Origin: Anseranas semipalmata
Taxonomy: Eukaryota; Chordata; Aves; Anseriformes; Anseranatidae
Assembly: GCA_013399115.1 (NCBI GenBank)
Contig: VXAA01000961.1
Location: 328,996-392,995, forward strand
Length of the DNA stretch: 64,000 nucleotides
Direction of reading: 5' to 3'
Shown: piece by piece, positions 36,245 to 48,460 of the stretch
How positions within the stretch are numbered: position 1 is the stretch's first letter
Layout of the letters: every line of letters starts with the position of its first letter
Notes under the pieces: model-generated
The model's database searches: none
The model's input: the letters and a program-made list of their open reading frames with translations, nothing else
What the model was told of the DNA's origin: nothing
Made by a program: the position numbers and the translations under genes

Positions 36245-37040
36245 TATATTGGGTTTATGTGGCAATGCTTCGGTATCAGGAGGGCTGCAGCGGTGGCCTC
36301 TGTGAGGAGAGATGAGGAGTTACCCTGGTGTCAGACAGAGACAGGTCCAGCCAGCTCCAAAACAGACCCACCACAGGGCAGTGAATGACATGGGTTGCTC
36401 CTCTGTGAGAGCACATTTAAGAAACAGTAAAAAAAACACTGCGCCACAGCAGCTGGGAGGGAGGAGTGAGAAACAGCCCTGCAGGCACCCAGGGCAGTGC
36501 AGAAGGAGGGCAGGAGGGGCTCCAGGCGCCGCAGCAGAAGTTCCCCTGCGGCCCGTGGAGAGGCCCATGGTGGAGCAGGCCGTCCCCCTGCAGCCCATGG
36601 GTACCNAGCCCACACAGGATCAGATCGGGAAGGACGGCATCCCGTGGGAGGGACCCCACGTGGAGCAGGGGCAGAGAGTGACCGTGAAGGAGCTTCAGAG
36701 GTGAACTGACCACAGCCCTCATCCCCCTGAACTGCTCAGGGGGAAGAAGTTGAAGAGTCAGGAGTGAAGCTGAGCCTGAGAAGGGGGATGGGGAGGAAGG
36801 TTTTTTTAGTTTTGTTTTTGTTTTTCTCCTTCCTAGTTTATTTTTAATTGGCAATAAATTAAATTAAGCCTCTCCAAGTTAAGTCTGGTTTGCACATGAC
36901 AGTAATTGATGTACAATCTTTCTGTCCTTATCTTGGCCCACAAGCTTTTTTCATCCTATTTTCTCCCTCTGTTCTGCTGAGGAGGAGAGAGAGAGCAGCT
37001 GGGTGGGCACTGGGCAACCCGCCAGGGTCAGCCCACCACA
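36245..37040 (+). mobile_element. Solo LTR of an avian ERVL-type endogenous retrovirus
   Basis: A ~796-base solo LTR. The ends form degenerate inverted repeats (TATATTGGGTTT at left; the right end reads TGTGGTGGGCTG on the other strand), flanked by GACAG and GATAG, a 5-base target duplication with one difference. Inside, in family order: GGCAATGCTTCGGTATCAGG near the start, GAGCACATTTAAGAAACAG, a block of degenerate CCCGTGG...GGAGCAGG repeats (36549-36670), TGAACTGACCACAGCCC, a T-rich segment, AATAAA at 36853-36858 and a U5-like end. There is no primer-binding site, gag, pol or env next to it, so the internal region was lost by LTR-LTR recombination. Open frames inside are not genes. One N at 36606. 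Family assignment is from memory of bird ERVL LTRs. Confidence 0.87.
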
Positions 37041-40000
37041 GATAGACATAGACATCAGGTAGGAGTAAAGTCCAGTGCAGATGAAGGGGTACATCAAAGT
37101 CCAAAGTAGGGGGTGCCCGGGGCTTTGTTTTGCTTTCATTCAGGCTTGCTGAACTTGGTTTTCCGCAAGCCCTGTTCCTTCTAAGATGCCTTCACTCCAC
37201 CTAGTTCTGGGTAAGGAAAAGAACAAATCCAAAGGCCAAGCTTTTCGATGTGTAATGCAGAACAAGGATTTCTACATGAAGAGTGTTGTCAGAGTTTGGA
37301 AGTACATCAGCACGGAAACAAGGACCTTTTACCTTCCAGCAAGAAAAACCATCTTCCAGAGAAATATTTAACTCTGCTTTCAGACAGACAGTCCAATGTG
37401 GGTGAGGATGTGCTTATTTTGGCTAGACTCTCCTAAACTGAACTGTTTTGTGTGTGGTTAGGAGTGTTGGATGCTAGCTCAGTAATTTGCTAGTGGCATC
37501 TTGTGGTAAGTAGTTCTCGCGAGGAGGTTGACTAAACAGCCAAAATGTAGGTCACCAGTGGGTGGAGTTCACAATCTCCCAACTCTGCTGAACTCAGGAT
37601 GCAGAAGCTACTTCTCCTGCAGAATCTGAAATTTGTCATGAAGCCTGGAAACTTTGCCATTATATATAAGCATTCAGGATAAGAATTTAATTGGGTACTC
37701 ATTTATGTGTAATGGTCTATAATTCCTAGTCTGCTACTGAATTACCTGTCATTTAGAACTTAAGGACATGCGCAAAGATGTGGGTCTTACTCTTCAGGGT
37801 TTAAATATGCATGGATATTGCAGTTATTAAAAACAACAACAACAACAACAAACAAATTCTGTTAATAAAATCAAAGCTCATTAGCCATATTTCAAAAGTG
37901 TGTCCTTCCCATTGCAGTCACAGTAGTTCAGAGTGATCTTCTGACGCCTGAGCTTTGATGGTCATTTGACTGGCAGGGCTTTGCAGCAATGGTGGGTGAC
38001 AGCCTTGAAGTTTTCCATCCATGCCTGTCTCCCAGCTGTCTGGCCAAACATTCAGCAAGGGCAATGAGGAGAAGGCACACATTTCTCAAATGACAATTTA
38101 AAAGAAGTTGTATGGCATTGTACTAGTCTTTATCCTTCCTGACACACATATTTCAGAAAACAACAACAAAGCAAAACAACAACAACAAGCAAACAAACAA
38201 CAACAACAAAAATAATTTTTCTAAACAAAGAAGCCAAAACAACACACCCTTTTATGCCTGCACACCCTCTATAGCCACCTTAACTCCAGGCTAAACCACT
38301 TTTGTATATCTGCATAATCTTAAACCTTAGCAAATTAGAAAATAAATAGGTGTGTATGCATTTGAAACAGCACTTTCTCCTCCAGGCTTTATCTCTCTGT
38401 AACTGTTGAAGTTGCCTGACAAGTCTGTTCCTCAGAGTCCTGTCACACAGATCTACAGTGGAAAGGTTTCAGCAGACGTGCCATTACGATTGTCACTGGG
38501 ATGCTTTGGGGGGATTTGTGAAAAACAGCTGCCCCTGGAGAAGACATGAACAGGTCTATTCTGTGTGCAGAGGCTGCACAGACATGGAGTTACTGCATAT
38601 AGCACCTCTGATACAGCCCGTATCAGACTTACTGCCTAAAAAAACCCCGCTTCAGTTGTCCCTCTGCCAATAGTAAACACACCAGGGCAGTTAGAAAGTG
38701 ACCTGTGTGATGTCTTTGTGAGATGTACTGGTATGCTTCGTGGAAAAAAAAAAAAAAAAGAAGCTCATGAGTATATCTGGTGCTGAAGGCTTCAAACAAG
38801 CAGGACTTTTATTCCTACCAAATAATGTAAACAGAAACTTGTGCCATAGGGCTTCATGTTTGTAAGTCTACTACCTGGTGGGAAAGGGATTAACTGTAAA
38901 TGAAGGTGTTTCATGAAAAGGAAGCACTGCTGGCATCAACACCAGCTCTACATCAGGATACATTTTAATGTAAATGCTTGTTCTTTTTGCTCAGTCCAAG
39001 CAGTCAGCCTCCATTGGGCATACTCTCCCATCAGACTGGTCCCTTCAAAGGGCAGGGGTGCTCAGTCCATGAAGCCAAAGGAGGAAATAAAATAGCAGCA
39101 AAATGACCAGCACAGACTAGTCAAGAAGGGGTTGGGGAAATAAGAAGTTATTGGGCACTAAAGAAACTTTACAGGTAAAAACACAGGTGTCCAAGGAGAG
39201 GTATGCACTGTGGGATGAGACAGGTTTGTTGCCACTTGGGTGTGTAGGCAGCCAAATTCTACCCAGGTTGCACATTAGGTATCAGATTGCTTTCCTTGAT
39301 CAGCTATATATGGACATCCTGGAGTCTACACAGGAAATCTGTGGTGGAGTAAGAAACCGATTCCTGATTTTCCAAATCCCAGTGCCTTAACCACAGACTC
39401 CTCTACCTCCAGTGACTCTGATCACACAGGGCTGTTGCTTTGCCATAAGTATTTATTTCTCTGGAGTTCTTCCAAATTAGCACTGATACGAGAACAGAGA
39501 TAGGCCCTTCCGACACAAAATAAACATGGGTAGTCCATAAATGTTAATCATACAATACAAATATCGCTACATTCGGAGAGTACAGACTCCCACTCCAAAA
39601 TGCTGACAGCTGGAGTTTGTTTTCTTTAAGATTAAACACCGATTATTTTAATAGGCTTTGTCTCAGTAATTTATCTTAACATTATGGTTAATATCTGACA
39701 ATTATGCTAGATTAACAACCAAGAGTAATGGAAAGACTGAGGTAAATATATTCAGAACAGACTCCCATGAAGTTAACATAAAGCTGTTTACTGTCAGGGG
39801 AAGGTTTTCTATTATAAACAAGTATGCTACTATTAATGCTGATGTATAACTACCTAGGGATAGCAAGCAGGCCCTTTGTAACTTCAAATGTTAAGTAACT
39901 ATATCATGACAAAGCTAAGGCTTTAAATGTAAAAATTATTGGTGTTTCTCATTTAAAAAAAAAATAAATAATAAAATAACAACAAAACCCTGCAATGCTC

Positions 40001-40476
40001 TGCCTCTTCTTGTCTCCCCGTCATGATTGTTGGCTCTCCCAGCCTTTGTAGTTGCTCTGCCTGTCCATTCAGTACATACATGTCTGGTCAAAGATTGAAA
40101 CCAACAGAATCAGATTTCATAGGATGCTCTGGTATCTAAAGAATGATGCAAGGGTGAGACAATGTACAGGAAGGAATTTAAACCTGATTGAAAAATAGTG
40201 TGAGAGAGGATCTTCAGCCTGAGAACTCACAGAGTGAAAAACAAGGGGGTGCACAGATTTTTTTTATATATTCATGCTTCATTAAAATGACATTCAGTAA
40301 AGTACATCATTAAAAATAACCCCAAAGGTTCCAGGTTCCTTAACTGATGATGTTTCTGCCCAACAAACTACAGATACTGAAACACTGCAGAACTTCCACC
40401 GAGCTGCACCCCAGAAATCATTTGGACAATACATATATAATATTTTAAGCATAATATTAGATAGAAATATCTTTAT
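37041..40476. other. Non-coding DNA with AAC-type simple repeats
   Basis: (AAC)n at 37830-37855, a longer CAA/CAAA-rich tract at 38157-38213, and a 16-base A run at 38744-38759. No gene, CR1 or SINE recognised. Minor open frames lack homology. Confidence 0.55.
38157..38213 (+). repeat. CAA/CAAA-rich simple repeat
   Basis: Interrupted AAC, AAAC and CAAA units, low complexity. Confidence 0.9.
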
Positions 40477-40512
40477 TAAAACAAAACAAAACAAAACAAA
40501 ACAAAAAAAAAA
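40477..40512 (+). repeat. (AAAAC)n microsatellite with A-rich end
   Basis: Five AAAAC units followed by an A run. It resembles the CAAAA repeat at 34476. Confidence 0.93.
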
Positions 40513-40795
40513 CCTGCTGTTTTCATTGCTTGCATTTCATGAATGGTTAGGCAAGGAACATGGTTGTGTGTACAAATACTGAAGTCCAGGACATTGATAA
40601 AGGCACGGATTTCCACTTCTGTAGTATGGCAAGTGTTCTGATCAGTACACAGACCTATAATACAGGATTTCCAATGTGCACTGATGCCCTTCAGCATTCA
40701 ACCTGTGGTTCCTAGACTCTGAGCATGATGATTTGACTGTTCCTGGAGATAGTGCTGTCAGTGCTGCCACATTTAATCCACTGTGCAAGCGGATT

Positions 40796-41310
40796 TCATG
40801 GAACCACAGAATCAGAGTGGCTGAGGTTGGACGGCACCTCTGGACACCATCCAGTCCAACCACACGCTCAGAGCAGAGAAAATTGCTCAGGATCATGCCC
40901 AGATGGGTTTTCAGTGTCTGCAAGGATGGAGACCTCACAGCCTCTCTCTGCATCCTGTTTCAGGGCTTGATCACCCTCATATTAAAGTTTTTTCTTACAA
41001 TTAAACAGAATTTCTTGTATTTTTATTTGTGCCTATTTTCTCATGTCATTTCATTGGATACCACTGAGAAGAGTCTGACTGTCTTTTTAATTTGTTATTA
41101 TGTCTTTTTATTATGTCTGATGTCATATTTGAATTAGAATTACAACAGCTCAACTGGAAGGGACCTACAAAGATCATTGAGTCCAACTGCCATGTCATAA
41201 TGTTATGTGATTATTAGACATTATTATGCCTTATGTCTTATTATTTGTTACACCCTCCCATAAGATATTTCTCTACATTGATAAGACACCCCTCAGACCA
41301 AAATCCTTCT
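40796..41310 (-). mobile_element. CR1 LINE, antisense, split by a younger CR1 insertion
   Basis: The element is on the minus strand. Its 3' end, with degenerate ATTCTGTGGTTCC tail, lies at 40796-40815 and the body runs to about 41080. It then resumes at about 41238-41310, where the minus strand reads the usual GAGGGGTGTCTTATCAATGT-like and GGGAGGGTGT text that lies immediately 5' in CR1. The 157 bases between (41081-41237) are foreign. The copy is old: many stops and substitutions, and no usable ORF2 frame. It is truncated within the ORF2 C-terminal region. Confidence 0.93.
41131..41200 (-). mobile_element. CR1 3' end fragment nested in the older CR1
   Basis: On the minus strand this reads CAGTTGGACTCAATGATC, then TTTGTAGGTCCCTTCCAGTTGAG, then a decayed ATTCTAATTC tail. 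It is a short CR1 3' terminus in the same orientation as its host, flanked on both sides by AT-rich text with related TTATGTCTTTTTATTATG and TTATGTCTTATTA motifs. Confidence 0.85.
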
Positions 41311-44300
41311 GTTCTCAAGATTTGTTTGCTTTCTCTCTGTGAACCTGTTGGCTTCCTAAATGCTGGCCCTAACTCCAGGATTCATTTGAGTTCCACAGGA
41401 GTGCCCTTCTCCTTAAAGTTATTTGGATGCATTATTGCTTGATGGGACAGAAGTACTGTCATTAGCAAACACATTGTGGGATCGAATCTCAGGAACAACA
41501 TGATGAATAACAATATGCTGTTTTAATTCTGTTTCTTTTCCTACTCACACTGAAGCCCATATGTCTTTTTAACACAGGAAAGGAAACTGCCTTCCTTTTG
41601 GCAAACAATGTAAGAAAGGTTCTGTGGGAAGGAAAAAAAAAAAAACAGAGGTGGAATATAGATGCCACTTCATCATAATTTTAAGCACTTGGCCCTGAGA
41701 AGCAATCTAATCCATGTGACATATTGCTCCGATGCTCCATACAATCATTAGAGAGTGATCAAGTTCAAACACTTCCCACTCTCACAGCGACTATATGCAC
41801 CCCAGCAGCAATTCAGTCTGCCCTGGTTTGTTGTTTACCTCTTCCACTAATGTGGAAGTAGGAGAAAAGGTATGCCTCTTCCTCTATTTGGCATCTGGGC
41901 CACAGAGCCTCCTCAGAGGATGGGTGCTGGAAGGACCACCACTGGAGCTTCTGCAGTGTTCACAGTCATCCTTCGAGGTTTAGGACTTAGAGGCCGTGTT
42001 CTGAACTATCTATGTAGTCCACAGACTGAATCCCACATCAGAAGAGTGCTTTAACTATCACCCAGTGAGGACACTCTGGGTGAACATGCTCTTGGCTGAC
42101 CTTTGGAAGCCAGGCAGCAATGAAAACCTGCAGGACCAGGTAGAAAGCCGGCCAGAGGAATCCTCATGACAGCCTGGCAGCTGGGTTGTTTTGTTTACAG
42201 CAAAGCAGAATTGATGTTCAGATCCTACATTCAACATCAGACCATCTACCATGGGATAAAAGCTTGCTTCTTTTCTGCCACCAACATGATGTCCTATTCT
42301 CCAAACCCATCAATCTTTTAGAATTTGAGAGCAGCCCAAATCCCCACCTCCAGCTGTCACTTCTTTGGCTGTGAAGCTTCCTGGCACCTCACTTCAGAGG
42401 CTTCTGTCTTTTTCTGATCCCAAGAGCTTTATAACTTGCAGTGACTCAGTAAAACCCAAGCTATTTAAAAAATAATGGTATTTGGATTGCAAATTCAGGC
42501 ATTTAAAAACTAGGAACTACTAGATCTGAGACATTTCCGTTTTGTTCTCTTTTCATCCGTTCTGTACTGCCCAGGCTGTCTTGTCAGTAAGCATGGGAGC
42601 TACTTATTTTGATTATAGTTCTGACATTAATGTCAACATCATCCTAAGCATGCATGGAGGGGAAAGAATTACAGTGGCACAAGTGATAAATCATTTCCTC
42701 TTCTAGCAGTAGCCTTTGTAACCTAAATAACAGTAAACCAGTCCTCCTTCCTTCCTTGCTTCCTCCCTCCCTCCCTCTCTTCCTTCCGTCCCAGACATAG
42801 TAACCCTCACCATTGAAATATCGGCAGAATTTGGAGCTCTGAACCTTGCATACTGTATATTGAACTGAGCTTCAAGACTAACACCATATACCAAGAAGGA
42901 AAGCTATATTCTTAAAGCCATGAAGAGGACACAGAGCCCGAGCTCAAGTCTGAAGGAGTGTTGGTGTAGCTCCTGACCTTGTGCTCTTTCTCCTTTGTGC
43001 GAAAGTCAGACAACTTCTGCTATACGTGCTGCTGCTAACACATGGGGTAATTAAGTACTTAGGATGTGGGCCATGCCTGCTTGCCGTTAGTCTATTTATT
43101 TCTTTCTGCTTAGGAGCTGAAGGGTGAGAGAAGGATGATTGGTGTCTCCAATACCAGGTTATTCCTGGAGCATGTGTGTTGTGTGAGGGCAGTAACACAA
43201 AAATCTCTCAACCCTCCATTTTTTCCCCTCAAAATACAGCTTGGGTGTCTTTGTTCTACATAAACAAATTCAACGCTTTATGTTTGGAGAAGAAACTTAT
43301 ATTCAATTGACAAGTGATTTTCCTCAGTGAAGACATTCTTGATCACATATTTTCCTGAGTAAATAGGCTAACTAGTTTGAGTTACAATTAAGTACAAGCG
43401 CACACCTTAGGCACCTTCCTGTCTCAAAATCGGGGGGGATATTACAGGTTAAGAACTAAGGTCTGTGGAAAGCCAGAGAGTTTTTTATAAAAAATAAATT
43501 TGGAGCCAACACCCAGTGCTCATTTCATTCATCATCCTACTTCTTCCCCAACAGGCTCCGTTTGCAGTGTAATTAATGAAATCCCTTATCCTGAGGATTG
43601 TTGTTTCTTGATTGGCTGGCTTGTGTAGATAAAATCTTAACATATGTCATGGTACACTTTTCCTGAAGAGTATTTTGTCGGCTATATGCTTGCTCTCTGC
43701 CAGGTTCAGCTGTACAATCCAGCCATCAGGATCAGAAGTCTTTAGGACAGATCTTGTGCAGTCAGACTCAATTCTCTCCTCATCCTGGTAAACTATTTAT
43801 ATGGGACATGCAGGTATATGATTTTATTTTGAGATGTATATTAACTGTCGTCAAAGCTGCCAGTGGACTGAAAGATATTAATGTGAGGGGGGAACACACA
43901 CACACATTGAGGTGGTCACACAATTTTGCTTCCCTAGAAATGATGGTGAGTTGTATGTTGCACACTGGCAGAGAAACAGAAGGAAAACAGCATCAAAGAG
44001 GCTTCACATTTGATGGCTCCTCTGCTTCCAGGTGTGTCACACAGCAGTGACACTGTGGGGTGGTAATTCCAATGGGAGGGCTCCTGCTGCCAGCCCAAAT
44101 ACATCACAGCCGTCTGACAAAAGGTGTTGAAGTGGTGCAAAATCTTTCTGCCAGTTCAAATATGTTCAAAAGAAGTTTGAAGGGGCAATTTTGTCCCAAA
44201 AGACTTTTTTTTTTTCCGATCAGGTGTAAGCTGTCCTCTTCCAGATGGCATTAACATTACTGTTCTGGGTATTTCAACAGAAATAAAATTGTGAGTTCAC

Positions 44301-44454
44301 ATCAGACCTGGATTAGGCTTGTAGTGGGTAGTTACCCGGCTTTAATGGGAGCAGAGCAATGTGCTGGTTTACAGTATAGGGTTTGTATGTGCAAAGGACT
44401 CAAAAGTCATGAGAAATAATCTCTTATTTCAAGCTCTTTCAACAATTGTCTACT
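41311..44454. other. Non-coding DNA, nothing recognised
   Basis: Contains a pyrimidine-rich CCTT/CCCT low-complexity stretch at 42742-42793 and a 13-base A run at 41633-41645. No gene or interspersed repeat recognised. Confidence 0.55.
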
Positions 44455-44560
44455 TCACCTTTGGCAGGTTGCTGAATCTCTTTGTCTCCCTTTTCTTGCC
44501 TGCAAAATGGGAACAATAATTATTCTGCCGTGTAATGAGATACGGATGACGAATGGGAAG
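44455..44560 (+). mobile_element. MIR-like SINE fragment (ancient)
   Basis: Sense-strand MIR core is visible in order: CACCTTTGGCAGGTTGCTGA, ATCTCTTTGTCTCCC, CTGCAAAATGGGAACAATAAT, followed by TGTAATGAGAT. These correspond to the MIR segments CTTGGGCAAGTTACTTAACC, CTCTGTGCCTCAG and CTGTAAAATGGGGATAATAAT. Heavily diverged and truncated at both ends. Confidence 0.7.
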
Positions 44561-45345
44561 CATTGCTATCATCCAAAGAAGCCTTAGCCCCTCCGTGTTA
44601 ATTCACATCTATTAATCTGCTCAGAAGTACCCTGTTAGTCTCAGGAGTTGCAGAAATGCTTGCTTCTACCATCACATACGCGGGAGTAGATGAGGATTAA
44701 CTCTCCTGAAGTTAATAATAAAGCCAAGCTGAGTAAATGCAGAATCAAACCTTCCCAGTAATGAAACACCCCAGACCCACTCTCACAGGAGCTGAACTTT
44801 CTCCAGCCACTTTCAACACCTTTATAATCTCCTGTGACAAAAGTCACTTCTGCTCCATGTTTTCCTTCAGGGACCCCTACAGGTCTAGCATTTCCAAACC
44901 CAATCTGTTTCCCAAGTCAACAGTTTAATTTTCTCACCTGGAGAGCAGTTAAGTCACCAGTCTTGGTGTACTCATTTTTTAATTCCCATGGACAGATACT
45001 TCGCAGAAGTAGCTTTCACCACATGTACCAAGAGTGAGCATCACACATTGATTAAATCCAGCCACTTATCTATACAGTATCTATTTTACTCATCTATTGC
45101 TGAATAAAAATTTCAGAGAGCTGAAAAATAATTATGTAAGTAAATCTCATATACATGACTTTCACTGCTTATGGATCTTTACAAGTTTTTTTTTTTTTCT
45201 TTGTGTACTGTATATCACCTCACAAAATAAAGAAAATTCTCTAGTTGGATTTCTATAACATTTTTATTCCTCTTCTGCAGATTTCCAGCCCAGCCTGTAG
45301 TTCAGTGAAGATGTTGCTACCTTTGTGTAAAGTATGCATTGTTTT
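44561..45345. other. Non-coding DNA, nothing recognised
   Basis: AT-rich unique sequence. A T12-type run lies near 45187. No gene recognised. Confidence 0.5.
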
Positions 45346-45413
45346 CTGTTTATTAAAGTTTTGCTTATTAAACTTATTACAACTTATTAAAGTTGTTTAT
45401 TAAAGTTTTTTAA
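45346..45413 (+). repeat. Degenerate TTTATTAAAGTT tandem repeat
   Basis: Four to five imperfect copies of TTTATTAAAGTT or CTTATTAAA in 68 bases. Confidence 0.8.
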
Positions 45414-45899
45414 ATCATGCTTTATTTTCTGGGAAGAAACCAGGCAGTCTGTAGCTCTGGACTCCAACTCAGAAAGCAGCCCTCGGGATATGGTGGTGAA
45501 GGAGGATGCTCCAGAGCATGGATGCATGGAGAGCAACCGTGCCCCTGCATGGGTGGTAACTCTTGGGGTGACTGGCACCAGACACACTTGAGAAAAGACT
45601 GCAGCCTGTTGCTGCTGGGACCAATCCAGATCCATCAGTGACAAAAATGGCTCCAGCAGTGCCCTGTACTGCCACACTAGGTACGTAGCCACAGCAAAGG
45701 CTAAGGGCAGAGGACAGCAAGCTGCAAATCCTTGCCTTATAAAGACCATTTTGTCTCCAGCTGGCACCCGCGCGGTACGTACACAGAGAGAAAATGAAAT
45801 GTTCCAGGCTCCGCTGTCATCTTGGGAGCAAAGCAACAACACACTGCCTCGCGCCTTCTTGCCTCCTTTCTGGACGCTGCCGCTTGGTTTCTCTCCCAG
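45414..45899. other. GC-richer flank of the candidate exon
   Basis: Transition from AT-rich to GC-rich sequence. A long minus-strand frame (45387-46010, 207 codons) covers it with no recognisable domain. It overlaps two + strand frames. Confidence 0.35.
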
Positions 45900-46171
45900 C
45901 ATCTGGCTCCGACAGGAGCGAGGGCGAAGCACCGTGCTGCACCAGGCCAGCGCAGGGCCATGCGGGCTGCCAGGCAAGCAGCGGCCAGAAAGGCGGTGGA
46001 GAGGCTTCACTCAGCCCTCGAGCCCAGTGTCGAAGCCATTTTGTCCTATGCCGACGAGTGCTCGTGCCGCCCTGGCCTCAGCAACTTGCACCTTGCCAGC
46101 TACCTGGCATTAAGGCTGCACAGCACGCTCAAGGAAATGGCGGCGGGAGGTCGCCTCGGCGCTTCAGCCAG
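45900..46171 (+). CDS. Candidate coding exon of an unrecognised gene
   Basis: A pyrimidine-rich stretch ending in TTTCTCTCCCAG at 45899 is a good acceptor, and CAGCCAG/GTCAGC at 46171 is a plausible donor. Between them one frame is open (part of a 174-codon frame from 45822) and has coding-like character. Most third codon positions over the central 58 codons are G or C, and the product looks helical and amphipathic: a basic start (RRAMRAARQAAARKAVERL), then LHSALEPSVEAILSYADE and NLHLASYLALRLHSTLKEM. An internal ATG (45960) has a fair Kozak context. No family is recognised and no neighbouring exons were identified, so this may be chance in GC-rich DNA, a degenerate pseudogene or a lineage-specific exon. 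Confidence 0.25.
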
Positions 46172-48057
46172 GTCAGCTCACGCCTTTTACCCCAGAAACC
46201 TGTGCTGGCACAGGGGAGCAGCATCTCATCCCCATCGCGTATTTCGTGCCAGGGGAAGGGCAACACACCTGGGGGTCTGGAACACCAGCCCACAGCCTGA
46301 AACTTGCCGACATGGCTCAAAGCAGCAAAAAGGCTGCGGCCGCTGATAGAAATGAGTCGTATGTGGTTTCTATTCAAAACGGTGTCACCACTGGGCCTGT
46401 TCAATGGGGCGGACCTGGCTCCCCGCCCCTCTCCTCCCTCCCTGTGGAGTTACAGTGGCTTGAAGGAAAAATCGGGCTGGAGGGCCTTACGCAGTGCCTT
46501 TTCCAGGAGAGATCAGGAAACTCTCTCTTTGTTTACAGAAACACTGGGCAACACCTGTCGGGGGGCACGAAAATATTTGGCTACAGGAGGTAATGAAATA
46601 CCTGAGCCCTACTAATCTGTTAGCATCCACTCCAGGCAAGAAGACCTTGCGAAGCCTGTGCCCCAATCCTCTCTCAATAAACAGAGATTTAGACTAAATG
46701 TGTATTATTCCCCTCAGACATATTGCAATGCATATGCCAACATATATTCTGTATTAATTTCTAATTATACAGGTGGTTACCTCTTCTATTTACAGAAGGG
46801 GATGCTGGTCAAGCAACCTTTTTTTTTTTTTTTTTTTCCTTTTTGACTAAGTGAGTCTTTCTGACACAAATATGCAAAAAGCTTCTGGATCAGTTGATTT
46901 TTGTTGAAAGCCCAGTGTCAGCTTTAGGCTGATCTTAACTGATTTCCTATCGAAGCAGTTCTTGTTAGCCCATCAGTGCTGTATTTTCACAGCAAAGATT
47001 TTTCACAGCAAAACACTGCTGTAGCTTCCCATACAATCTGAGACAGGGCTGTTCTCCATGGCTGATACTTGCAATACAGAGAAGGAGGGGACCAGAGGCT
47101 TACCACACTTTATTGTTTTTTTGTTTGTTTGTTTTTGTTTTTGCTTTTGCAGGACAGTGGGGGGGCTTTAGTGTCTTTCCTAGTTCTGGCTGGAAGCCAT
47201 CATATCCCTTCCATTCCCTGGTGGGAGAAGTGGGCAGTCTGGGCCTGAAGCGTGCAAAATATATACATGCTTCTATAACATATATATAGAAATATACAAG
47301 AGGGCATTTATAACAGACTTGATACTTCCTGGTTAAGTAGCCTCAAAAGATTGAGGGAATCCTTAGCAATAGGAAGGAGGGAATCAAGACAAAGATCCTA
47401 ACTTAAATTTGGATTTTTTTTTAACCTTTCTCCCTTCCCCCCCACAAAACATCCATGTGTGTTCTGCAGCCTGGCAAAAGACCAACAGCAAATTCTGAAG
47501 GACAAGGAAGATAAACAAACAGTGGTTTAAATTAGCAAACCACAGATTGATACACAGCATACATGGCTACAGCAAAAGTGAAAGCTAAGGGAGAGGCTTC
47601 AAAAGGCAGATGGACTGAGTTTTGCCAGAAGCAGGGTAAAGACTTGCCTCCAGCCTAGAAACAAGCTCAGACCAGGAGCACCAAGCTCCGCACAGCTGCT
47701 ATATTTGCAAGACTAAAATTGTTTTCTGCAAAAACTTCAGACAGGTTGATGCGGTGTCTGCAGTCACAGTCTAGACTTCACAAAGAAAATCTAAGCATGC
47801 TGAATATAGGCTGGTGATATTCACCTTTTGGAGTGTGTGGGGTGTCACTTCAGGAAAAAAAAAAAATTGTACTCACTTCAGCTAGTGGGAAGGGCTGAAA
47901 AACATGGGCTTAGTAATAGGCGCTCAATTCAGTTGCCTAAGGAAATAATTTCCTGTCCTCAAGGTGCCCTAGAGAGTCCTGTCTGATGCCATTTACTACT
48001 CAAGGAGAGAGTCTCCTGTAGGCCCTCTGCTTTACCCAGGAGTGTAGATGGGTGTTT
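46172..48057. other. Non-coding DNA; GC-rich to 46600, then AT-rich
   Basis: GC-rich text with overlapping open frames continues to about 46600. After that come a 19-base T run (46819-46837), G/T low complexity at 47127-47150 and AT-rich tracts near 47267-47300. No repeat family or gene recognised. Confidence 0.5.
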
Positions 48058-48297
48058 CACAGAATCATAGAACCATCTGGGTTGGAGAAGACCTTCAAGA
48101 TCATAAAGTCCAACCACGAACCTGATCTACTGAGTCCCGTCACTAAACCATGTCCGTTAGCGCCACGTCCACTCATCTCATACGTATCTCCAGGGATGGG
48201 GACTCCACCACTTCCTTGGGCAGCCTCTTCCAATGCTTGACCAGCCTCTTCATGAAGAAATTACTCCTAATGCCCAGTCTAAACCTCCCTTGGCACA
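48058..48297 (-). mobile_element. CR1 LINE 3' fragment, antisense
   Basis: On the + strand it begins CACAGAATCATAGAACCATC, the reverse complement of a CR1 tail, followed by GGGTTGGAGAAGACCTTCAA and, further in, CAGGGATGGGGACTCCACCA and CTTGGGCAGCCTCTTCCAAT, all standard antisense CR1. The body matches the CR1 type with a long non-coding end (minus strand GGACATGGTTTAGTG). Truncated at about 48297. Confidence 0.95.
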
Positions 48298-48460
48298 ACA
48301 ATCCCAGTCAGGACACAGTGGGTTACCAGCCACTGCAGCAAAATTTTTGCAGCAAAATTACCCTGGTCCCAAGCTGTCATTAGCAGAGCTAATGTGTATA
48401 CTAACGTACTAAAAAAAGTATGTGTACTGAGCAGACCTGCTCATTGGCCACAGTCTGGGC

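Noticed and set aside
36312..36704. 130-codon + strand frame and overlapping minus-strand frames
   Set aside because: They lie wholly inside the solo LTR and reflect its GC-rich internal repeats. They are not retroviral genes.
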